Positions 20,416-28,886 of a stretch of DNA of 64,000 nt are shown one piece after another. The stretch comes from Halictus rubicundus (lineage: Eukaryota; Arthropoda; Insecta; Hymenoptera; Halictidae). The position numbers were made by a program, and so were the translations under genes. How positions within the stretch are numbered: the stretch's first letter is position 1; every line of letters begins with the position of its first letter. The stretch spans positions 868,001-932,000 of the forward strand of contig NW_027488589.1 in assembly GCF_050948215.1 (NCBI RefSeq), written 5' to 3'. A model generated the notes under the pieces. That model was not told where the DNA came from, made no database searches, and saw only the letters and a program-made list of their open reading frames with translations.

Positions 20416-21735
20416 GTGAGTGAGATCAGGGGTAGAGGGAGATCGGAGGAGAAGTTAGAGGAAGAAAAGAGTGCAAGAAAGGGTAAAAGGACAATAGAGA
20501 AAGTGATAAGTCAAGAAAGTGAGGTTAGGCGCACAGTAGAAAGACAGCAGGAGAAGCGAAAGCAGAAGGGAGAGCGCCACGTGCGGGAAAAGAAAGAAGC
20601 GCAAAGGCAGACAACTGCAACGTAGGTAAAGAAGGAAGACGAGAGGATAAGAAAGGAAATGAATAAACAAGAAGAGAAAGAACAGGAAAGAGAGACGGCA
20701 AGAAAGTTAATGAAGATAAGAAATAGAGAAAGAGCAAGGTGCAACAGTCTATCCAAAGTGGAGGGATTAGGGAAGTGGTTAGACAAGAAAAGAAAAGAGA
20801 GAGAGAATGAGGAAAGAGAAGAAAAGGAAAAAGACCCTTTCAGAAAAAGCAGAAAAACAGACAGATCGCCGGAGGGTGGAAAAGGAGAGGAACGACAAGA
20901 AAGGAGAGGGGAGCAAGAAAGGAGAGGGGAGCAAGGAGACATCAGGGTGATAATAAGAGAGGAAATAAAGGGGGCATTAATGGGAACAATAAAACAGATG
21001 AGCGAAATAGCAGAGGGATGGAAAGAAATGACGGAAGTAATGAGGAAGATGAAAGATATGAAAGAAGAGTGGGAGAAGGAAAGGGAGAGAGACAGAAAAT
21101 CAGTGCAAGAGTTAGAAGCGAGAGTGAAAAAGATAGAGTTAGAAGGGAAAATAGAGGACAAGATAGACAAAAAGTTGGAAGAAATAGAAAGGAAAAGAGG
21201 AAGTGATCAAGGAGAAAGGGAAAGAGGAGAGATCGAAAGAAGACTGAAAGAAATAGAAATGAATTGGGAAAGAAAGGAAAGAGAGACAAGGAGAAAGAAC
21301 ATAGTAATTAAAGGGTTGGAGATAAAAGATGGAGGAGACAGACAGGAGGAAGTGCGAAAGTTATTAGAAGTAATAGGAGAAAAATTCGAGGTTGAAGAAG
21401 TTAAGAAAATAGGCAAAAAGGGAATAGGAAAAGGAGAATGGGCAGTGGTAAAGATGGCGACAATGGAACAGAAAAGAAGAGTAATGATAGAAAAGAAAAA
21501 ATTAGCAGGAAGACGGGAAAGGATAGAGGATGATCTCACATGGGAAGAAAGAAACATACAATGGAGGCTAAGGCAGACAATGGAGAAAGAGAGAGGGAAA
21601 GGGAAAAGGGTCAGAATGGGGTATATAAAGATATGGATAGAAGGAAAGATGTGGAGATGGGATGAGAAGGAGAAGACATTGAAGGACAGCGAGGGAAACG
21701 AGTGGGGAGCGAGAGAGAAGGGGAGAGAGAAGTAA
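20416..21735 (+). pseudogene. LINE ORF1, coiled-coil nucleic-acid-binding protein with one stop
   Basis: One frame from ATG at 20416 to TAA at 21733-21735, broken by an in-frame TAG at 20623-20625. After the stop the frame reopens at ATG 20659 (358 residues). The N-terminal two thirds are almost only Glu, Lys and Arg with heptad-like spacing, a long charged coiled coil. The last ~130 residues (RRKNIVIKGLEI onward) resemble the RRM/C-terminal domain of L1-type ORF1 proteins, ending with a Trp-rich segment. ORF1 proteins trimerise and coat the element RNA. It overlaps ORF2 by 34 bp in another frame. Whether the real start is 20416 or 20659 is open; the first would make this copy defective. Confidence 0.75.
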
Positions 21736-24700
21736 AGAAAAGGGATAAAGAGGAGTTGAAGACAGAGGGAGCGAAGAAGGGGAAGGGAAGGGAAAATAAA
21801 AAACTGAAAATCGGCTTCTGGAACATAGCAGGAATGAAAGGGAAAGATGAAGGATTCTGGAAGGACCTAGAGCGATGGGATGTAATGGTGCTGCTGGAGA
21901 CATGGGTGGAAGAAAAGATGTGGGAAAAAGTGGAAAGAAGATTACCACAGGGGTATGTCTGGAAAAAGCAATGGGCAGTTAGGGATAGTAAAATAGGGAG
22001 AGCAAAAGGGGGAATGGTGTTAGGAATGAGAAAAGAAATTACATGCGAAAAGAAGAGCGAGGGAGAGTCAAAGGCTATAGAAGGAATAATAGAAGGAAGT
22101 ATAAGGATAGGAGAGGAAGAATGGAAGATACTAGGGGTATATGTAAACAAAGACATTGAACGGAAGATGAAAGTACTGAGGGACTGGTGGGATACAGGAA
22201 GGGACGAAAAACTAATTGTAGGAGGAGATTTTAACGCGAGGACAGGCAGGGAAGGAGGAGAAGTAAGGCAGGAAGAAGATGAGGGGCAAGGCTGCAGGGA
22301 GTCAAAAGACAAGAAAGTAAATGGAGAAGGGAGGAAGCTAATCAGAACGCTAGGAGAATTAGGATTAGAAATAATGAATGGAGGGATAGAAGGAGACGAG
22401 AGAGGAGAGTACACATATATAGGACAGAGAGGAAGGACGGTAATAGATTACGCGATAGGAGACAAAAGAACAAGAGAAGGGATAGAGAGCATGGTGATAG
22501 AGGAAAGGGTAGAATCAGATCACCTACCGGTAGTGTTAACAATGAAGAAAGGACAAAAGGAAAAGGAAAGGGAGATAAGAAAGAAGGATAAGAAAGGAGC
22601 GCAAAGAGTAGAATGGGGAAGAGAGGGAAAAGAAAAATTTAGAAGGTTAACAGAGGAAATAGAAGTAACAGGGGAAGAGATAGGGGAAAGACTAGGAGAA
22701 CTAGAAAGAAAGATCAAGAGTGTAATAGAAGAAATAAGGAGTACTGAGGGCATGAAAGAGTCGAAAAGGAGAGGATGGTGGGATAAGGAATGCATAGAAA
22801 GAAAGAAGGAACTAAGAAGGGCATTAAGGAAATGGAAAGAAGGGAAAGAAGAAGAAGAGGGATATAGAAGAATGAAAAACAAATACAAAAAACTGTGTGA
22901 AGAGAAAAAAGAGCAGGAGAGAGAAAAGATACTAACGGAAGCAGGGAAAGCGAGGACAGAAGGAAAGGTATGGGATTTTCTAAGAAAGATGGGAGGTGGA
23001 AAAGGAAAAGCACAAACGAAAGAGATAGAAATGGAAAAATGGAAGGAGTATTTTATGGGGCTACTAGGAGAAGTAGAAAACAAGATAGAGGGGGGAGGCA
23101 GGAGGAAAAGAAGCGAGAAAAGCAATGAAGGGATAGGAAGAGATGAGATAGAAAGAGCAATAAAAGGATTGAAAGATGGGAAAGCAGCAGGGGAGGATGA
23201 GATGGGAAATGAGATTTGGAAATATGGAGGAGAAAATATAAGGAATGAAGTGTGGAAAATATGCAATAGGGTATGGAATGGAGAAGGATGGCCTGAAGAG
23301 TGGAAAGTAGGTGTCGTGGTGCCGATAAAAAAGAAGGGGGATGGAAAGTCAGTCGAATGCTATAGAGGGGTAACGCTACTGAATACGTTGTACAAGATCT
23401 ATACAATTATATTAGAGGAGAGGCTGGAGAGAGAAGTAAAAGAGAAGAGGATGGTGCCAGAGAACCAGACAGGATTTAGAAAGGAGAAAGGGACGATAGA
23501 CAATATATATGTAGTGAATTATATAGTAAACAGGGAACTGGCGAAGAAAAAGGGAAGGTTAATAGGATGCTTTGTAGACCTGAAGGCAGCATTTGACAGC
23601 GTGAATAGGAGAATATTGTGGAAAGCATTAGAGGAGAGAGGTGTGAGCGAAGGAATTAGGGAAAGAATAGAAGAAGTGTATAGAGAGACAACATCTAAGG
23701 TGAAAGTAGGAGGCGAAATGGGAGACAAGTTCTGGGTAGGAAGAGGGGTAAGGCAAGGATGTCCGCTAAGCGCGAAGCTTTTTATACTGCTTATGGCCGA
23801 TCTAGAGGAAAGAATGAGGAAGAGGGGGAAAGGTGGGGTGGAGATTAGGGGAAGAATGCTATACACTTTGCAATATGAAGATGACCTCGTGCTGCTGGCG
23901 AAAGAGGAGAGCGGGATGAAATTAATGATAGAGGAATTCAGAAGCTATATAAAGGAAAAGGGACTAGAAGTAAACAGAGAAAAAACGAAGATAATAAGAT
24001 TCGAAAGAAGAAGGCAAGAGAAAAAGACGTGGAGATGGGGGGATGGAACGGTAGAAGAAATAGACGAGATAAAATATCTCGGGTACGTATTCAAGAAAAA
24101 TGGGGGACAAGAAAGACAGATAGAGGACAGAACAAGGAAGGGTGGAGGAGTGATGAAAAGTGTGTGGGGGATAGGGAAAAGATATTTTAAAAATAAGTAC
24201 AAGAGAAGAGAATGGTTTTTCGACGCACTGATATGGCCAGTGATGGCATACGGTGTGGAGATCTGGGGATGGGAGGAAAGAATGGAGATGGAGAGGATGC
24301 AGGAAAGGTATATAAGATGGGTGCTTGGGGTAGAGTGGACAACACCAGGGTATATGGTAAGGGAAGAGACGAAAAGAGAGAAAATGAGAGTGAGGGGCGC
24401 GAAGAGGGCATGGAAGTTTGAAGAAAGTTTGAGAGCTGGAAAAGGAAGCAAATGGGCCAGACAATGTCTAAAGGAGATAGAAGAGAGAGCTACGGGAGGA
24501 AAGAAGATGTCAAAATGGGAGATAGGGAGGAAGAAATATATAGAGGAAAGGGGGAATAGAAGAATGTTAGAGGAGGGAGATAAGGAAGAGAGGGAAGAAG
24601 AGTGGGGAAGGATAGAGAAAAGAGAGAAAGAGAAAGAGGAAGAGGAAAACTGGAAGAGGGTAATGGAGTCTAGGTATAATATATGGTATAAAGAGATAAG

Positions 24701-25015
24701 GACAAAGGAAAGACCCGAATATCTAGAAAAAGGATCAAAAGAAGAAAATGGACGAGGATAGCAAGGTACAGGCTGGGGAATGAAATGAGGGGAGGAAGGT
24801 ACTGGGGGGAAGAGGAGGTGAGACGGTGCAGAAGGTGCGGGTACGAAGAAGAGACGTGGGAACACGTGTTGGAAAGGTGCTCGAGAGATCAAGGGTTGGA
24901 AGTAGGAATGCAAGAGAAGGTGAAGGAAATACTGGCTGAGGACGGGAGAGGAGAAGAGTGGATGAAAAAATTAGACCGGGAGAGAAAAGAAATACAGGAC
25001 GGAAAGTATCAATGA
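21702..25015 (+). pseudogene. LINE ORF2, endonuclease-reverse transcriptase, C-terminal frameshift
   Basis: 1019 residues open from 21702 to TAG at 24759-24761. AP-like endonuclease (about 35-280): N41 (NIAG), E66 (LETW), D176/N178 (GGDFNAR), SDH at 272-274. Reverse transcriptase (about 525-800): VDLKAAFDS with D626, GVRQGCPLS, and YEDD at 725-728 where YADD or FADD is usual; both catalytic Asp remain. Just before 24750 a one-base frameshift occurs. The missing C-terminus continues in the next frame through 24785-25015 with a Cys/His zinc-knuckle pattern (CRRCGYEEETWEHVLERC). ORF2 cuts target DNA and primes reverse transcription there. The copy is nearly intact but the shift removes the C-terminal domain. 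Confidence 0.9.
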
Positions 25016-25138
25016 GAGGGTGAGAAAGGAGGAGGCAGGAGTGAAAGGAAGAATGAGTAAGTGAAAGCGAAAAGAAAGAAAATGTAAAGGGAACGGGATC
25101 CCTATGTAACCCGTAAGGGAACATTAAATATATACAAC

Positions 25139-25152
25139 TATGTGGAAATCGG
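25139..25152. repeat. LINE target-site duplication (right)
   Basis: TATGTGGAAATCGG, identical to 20308-20321. Confidence 0.9.
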
Positions 25153-25639
25153 ATCAGTTTCGTATGAATAAAATGAAAATATTCGACCTTGGCCCAGAAC
25201 TCACACAAAACATCCTTGCTTCGGTCGATTGTACGAGAACTTGTTTGCAGCAAACTTGTACTTGATAGAATTTGTAATCGTCAATTAAATGTGATGCTAA
25301 TTATATCATGTTCGGTGTAATTTTTATGAGAAAATAAAAGAGCTTATTCCGATGAAAATGAGTCCAAACACGACATCATTTGAACTATCTTCAATGAGAT
25401 TGTAATTTTTATCGTAACATTACGTATCAATGAAAATTGTTCGATTACACTCGAATTTGAACTCATTTTCATCAAGAAACTCCCATCAATTCACTCGTCA
25501 CAATTTCATGAAGGTATATCGAAAAATCTAAAAGTTTAAACTTTCATTCGTGCGCGATTCTTTATCTGCTTACATTGTATGCCGTTTGTCAGTCGCTGGG
25601 TCTTTGAAGTTCGGAGCTCGTCGGACCTCGTCACCGTTT

Positions 25640-25883
25640 ATTCGAGCTGGCAAAAGTTATTCGAAGATTTATTCGAAGCCTTCGAATAAAAGATACAGAT
25701 CAAAGATGGAAAAATTATTCGAAGTTCGAATAAATCCGCTTCGAATAAAAAAAATTATCTTTATTCGTCGGATAAATTCTCGTCGAATAAAATTATTTGT
25801 TCGATTCTCGACGAGTAAAGATTTTTTTATCTTTTATTGGTTATTCGAAATTTTTATTTAGATGAATATTTTGCCCAACTCTG
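25640..25883. mobile_element. hAT-like MITE, degraded
   Basis: The right end TTGCCCAACTCTG is the complement of the CAGAGTTGGGCAA terminus common in hAT elements. The body is full of TTCGAATAA-type subterminal repeats. The left end (GAGCTGGCAAAAGTTATTCG near 25646) is a decayed version of the same terminus. The 8 bp after the right end, CTTTCAAG, have only a 7/8 match (CTTTGAAG, 25602-25609) upstream, so boundaries are uncertain. Confidence 0.4.
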
Positions 25884-26052
25884 CTTTCAAGTGCTAGAGC
25901 TCGATCGCGGTCGCTCGTCGTAGTATGTCTATCTTGTTCACTCTCGGGATGGCTCTTCGCTATCCTTGTCGAACCTTTAGAGCTTATCCAGATGAGGCGA
26001 TTTACGCACGTTTCAAACAAAACAAACAAAAAACCTGACCGCGACATACGCT

Positions 26053-26250
26053 AAAGAGATAAAAATAAAAAATATTATTAATAAAACAAAAAATCTTGCT
26101 GCGAAAAGAATTATTGATAATTTATACTTTCTATTTATTTTTTTATTTTTTATTTTATTTGATAAATTAGTTTTTTGTTTCTTCTCTTTTTAATTCTCTT
26201 CGCAGTCGGGTTTTTTGTTTTTTTATAATATTTCTTATTTTTATCTTTTT
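26053..26250. repeat. AT-rich inverted repeat, ~60-bp arms
   Basis: Left arm 26053-26112 and right arm 26192-26250 are imperfect complements (about 80-85% by eye), sharing cores such as AAACAAAAAA and GCGAA(A/G)AGAATT. MITE-like hairpin; no clear target duplication. Confidence 0.55.
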
Positions 26251-26915
26251 AATATCTTTTAATATTTTTAATATTTTAATCATTCCGTGATTGTTTATAC
26301 CTTTCATTTCCACGTCGAAAAATAATACTCTTCGTATTAAAATTCAAATCAATTATATTGATGTGTTACCATTTGTTAACAATATATAAAAAACGTAATT
26401 TTTAAAACTATACTTTTGTTCTGTAAACTTTACATATACATATATTCGTGTTATATTCGTATAGAAAGTTTAAAAAATTAAGAAGATTTTTAAAGAAGTC
26501 AATATTCAATGATCGTTTAATACAATTATTTACAATTGAAAATTCCATATTTAAAATTAAGAAGGAATAAGCCTCCAAATTTCGACAGATCCGAAAGGAA
26601 GAAAAGAAACCGCTCGAACCAGCTCGAACGCTTTCCATGCGATCATCGACGGTGTTTACATGAATATGATACGGCAACATTGCCCTTTTAAAAGCTGACA
26701 ACGCAGTAAAATCTGGCTTCCTCGTCACACACCTCTTGTGTTGCAACGTCAATCGAGTTCTCTTTCTGATTCATAATAGAATACGACGATAGCTCCATCT
26801 CGTATTCATCAGTCAGCTACACATTTGTAGGTAATACCATTTCTGTAAAGGAAACTGTACGGCAGATACCGACCACCGAATCTTGAAAAGTCACGTGACT
26901 GACCCGGGCCCTTAA

Positions 26916-27466
26916 AGGAGTGTTCGAGTGCCTGAGGCCGGGACTACTCAGAATTAAGCGCTGAGGAAACTGGTGGAGACTGCAGGTGATATACACGAAC
27001 GCGAAATTTGTTGCAAGTCACTTTAATGGTTTTCGACACGACTAGGCCACACCGCTGGCACAAACAAAGAAATGTGACGGAAATCGCGATACAAACTGTA
27101 GCGAGATAGGAAGCGACGATGCCGCGAGAAAATGAATAATTGAACGTAGATGAAGTCACGAGTGAGTCTTACTGCAAGCGAGCGCTGCAAAATCAGAACG
27201 TATTCTGAGATCTCATTCGCGCACGAGAACGCACGAAACGTCGGAAGGACGGTTGATCGCATTGTTCTAATGGGTGAATTCGGTTCACCTTTGCGCGCGA
27301 GGTGAGATTCAAACGGAGGTGTTTGTCGCCGGTGACACGGCTGTTTACGCGAGTGAGACAACAGCCGCTCGATCGCGCGTTCGTAACGCGAAAACAATTT
27401 TGGAACCATCATCAACGGTCGGAACACCTTCGTTTGAATTCTCCCTTTTCATGCCAATACTGAACA
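26916..27466 (-). repeat. BEL/Pao solo LTR, main part
   Basis: Closely matches the LTR at 15338-15651 over shared parts but retains the internal ~232 bp. It ends CTGAACA at 27466, followed by AATAA (27467-27471), the same five bases that precede the left tip at 19366. In minus orientation it has ATTAAA near the end, matching the orientation of the BEL pol at 12401-15337. No BEL coding sequence is attached, so it is a solo LTR split by the TTAA element. Confidence 0.7.
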
Positions 27467-27559
27467 AATAAAGGCATGTATTATACAAAATAAGGTGAAG
27501 AGGTTTAATAGGACAACCTGAAGATCCTTCGGGAACATAAGGATTAACAAAATCAAACA
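27467..27559 (+). repeat. Copia copy 2, second half of the 5' LTR
   Basis: 93 bp from AATAAAGGCATG to CAAACA, matching the end of the other Copia LTRs. The AATAAA at its start is the LTR polyadenylation signal and was the BEL insertion site. Confidence 0.9.
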
Positions 27560-27573
27560 GGTTATGGGCCCAG
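27560..27573 (+). other. Copia primer-binding site, internal initiator tRNA-Met type
   Basis: GGTTATGGGCCCAG directly after the LTR matches the complement of the anticodon-stem region of initiator tRNA-Met, not its 3' end. This is the half-tRNA priming known for Drosophila copia. Confidence 0.75.
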
Positions 27574-27677
27574 TAGCGTAAATTCGTTACGAACGGAAAA
27601 CCTAATCTCAAGTGCCAATTTAACCTACAAAGTGCCACGTGTTCGCGATCAAGAGCCTATTATATAAATAGTTAATC

Positions 27678-28069
27678 ATGAGTCACAACACTCAAATAGA
27701 CAAATTAACTAAAGATAATTATGATACGTGGAAAGTACAAATGGAGGCAATTCTTACGAAAAATGATCTCTGGTGCTACGTCGATGGATCGAGACCGAAA
27801 CCTGCTGAAAGGGAGAACAATGCCGACCAAATTGCAAATTGGGTAAGGAACGACAAAAAGGCGAAAGCTGATATAGTTCTCTCGTTAAGTGCATCCGAAA
27901 TATGCCACGTGAAGAATCTTCAAACGTCAAGTGACGCTTGGACTGCGCTGGAAAGGGTATACGCCTCGAAAGGACCAGCAAAGAGACCGACACTATTGAA
28001 GAAGCTGCTTTTCACAAGGCTCACGGAGGACGGTAGTATGGCAGATCACTAAAACAAATTATTTGATAT
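27678..28069 (+). pseudogene. Copia copy 2, gag N-terminal part
   Basis: ATG at 27678 (MSHNTQIDKLTKDNYDTWK start). About 124 residues of UBN2/Copia-type gag end at a TAA (28050-28052), where copy 1 has an open codon. A solo LTR interrupts the gag at 28070. Gag would form the virus-like particle; this copy cannot. Confidence 0.9.
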
Positions 28070-28470
28070 TGTTGGGTTCTTGCATGAACCGTTAGGTTAT
28101 ATTTTGAATTTATTGAAGACGCTCCCTACTTCATTGTAGCTTTCGCTGCTTCGATCCCGGAAAAACCCTGTTGACCGTTACGTGCGTCCGATGACGTTCC
28201 GGCAATTATGAGGGTCAGTGCAATAAAAAACGCTTTTACCCTCCACCGTCAACTACCCAAATAACGGCTGGTTTTTCCCAAAAGCTGGCAGGTAAAATTT
28301 CTCCTTGCTGACTTCTGCGGAACAGAAGTGTGTAGCTCAGTTCTGTACGAGCACTGCGAGCGAAACGGTTGCTGAGTTGACAGCACCGGATAGTAACACC
28401 TATACTCAGTTTTTCCTATTAATAAATATTCTCTCTTGCTTTGGAAGCAAACCCTGTCAATTATTCAACA
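28070..28470. repeat. Solo LTR in Copia gag
   Basis: 401 bp, TGTTGGGTTC to TATTCAACA, flanked by GATAT at 28065-28069 and 28471-28475. TG...CA ends and a 5-bp duplication fit a BEL/Pao or Copia family. Copy 1 has the uninterrupted site around 5840, so the insertion happened after the copies separated. AATAAA is present near the right end (about 28424). Confidence 0.85.
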
Positions 28471-28886
28471 GATATTGTAGATAAATTGCAGCAAATGGAC
28501 ATACCAATTGCAAATGACCTGTTAACCATCGTAATTCTGTACAGTATCCCAAGAAGTTATGAAGGTTTCAGGTGTGCAATAGAATTCAGAGATACATTGC
28601 CTGATCCATACGCGTTGAAAATAAAAATTTTAGAAGAAGCTGAAGCAAGAAGCAGGCTCAATGAAGAAGACACGCATGATGCTATTTACGTCAGGCAAGG
28701 AAATCCAAAATACACAAATAGTAAAACTAATAAAGAAGAAATGGCTGTTTAATATAAAAGCAACGACAGTACTTCAACGTACAAGCCTTACAAGTGCACA
28801 TTTTGCAAAAAGCCTGGTCACACAGCCAGTGACTGCTGGAAGAAGAAATCTAATAGGCAACACCAAGCTAGTTATTGTGAAAAGGA
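28471..28886 (+). pseudogene. Copia copy 2, gag C-terminal part with CCHC knuckle
   Basis: Continues gag (DKLQQMDIPIAND, IPRSYEGFRC). A TAA at 28750-28752 interrupts it, then the same frame gives a zinc knuckle CTFCKKPGHTASDCW near 28790-28845. A frame change follows before the protease. This segment is deleted in copy 1. Confidence 0.82.

Larger units (their letters stand above)
20322..25138 (+). mobile_element. APE-type non-LTR retrotransposon (LINE), near full length
   Basis: About 4.8 kb bounded by a 14-bp duplication, with ORF1, ORF2 and a 3' end ATTAAATATATACAAC rather than a long poly(A). The 5' leader is about 94 bp to the first ATG. The sense strand is extremely purine-rich throughout. 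Because the sequence starts right after the target duplication, the copy seems not 5'-truncated. Each ORF has one disabling mutation, so it is a recent but dead copy. I do not assign a clade. Confidence 0.9.
25153..26902. other. Right non-coding arm of the TTAA element
   Basis: AT-rich, no gene recognised. It contains a 13-bp inverted repeat (GATGAAAATGAGT, 25351-25363 with 25461-25473), a hAT-like MITE (about 25640-25883) and a 60-bp-arm hairpin (26053-26250). The short open frames at 25550-25861 and 26408-26752 have low-complexity composition and no domain. Confidence 0.6.
19379..26911. mobile_element. TTAA-flanked element of unknown family, carrying a LINE
   Basis: Inverted termini GGGCCCGGG are each bordered by TTAA (19375-19378 and 26912-26915), giving a perfect 13-bp inverted repeat including the target. 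TTAA duplication is the mark of piggyBac-type transposition, but the termini do not start with the usual CC(C/T). Without the LINE (20322-25138 plus one 14-bp duplication) it would be about 2.7 kb. No transposase was found, so it would be non-autonomous. Its AT-rich body carries several hairpins and MITE-like pieces listed separately. Confidence 0.5.

Noticed and set aside
20455..25253. Long minus-strand open frames rich in Ser, Leu, Phe and Pro
   Set aside because: Complement of the purine-rich LINE ORFs; the pyrimidine-rich strand rarely forms stops. No domains, and the plus strand encodes clear LINE proteins.
25602..25891. 8-bp hAT target duplication CTTTGAAG/CTTTCAAG
   Set aside because: One mismatch, and the left copy is not next to the recognisable left terminus; kept only as a low-confidence MITE.
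26921..27466. Complete BEL LTR starting at TGTTCGAG with its own target duplication
   Set aside because: Flanks AGGAG and AATAA do not match. Extending the LTR to the tip at 19366 gives matching AATAA flanks and explains the TTAA break.
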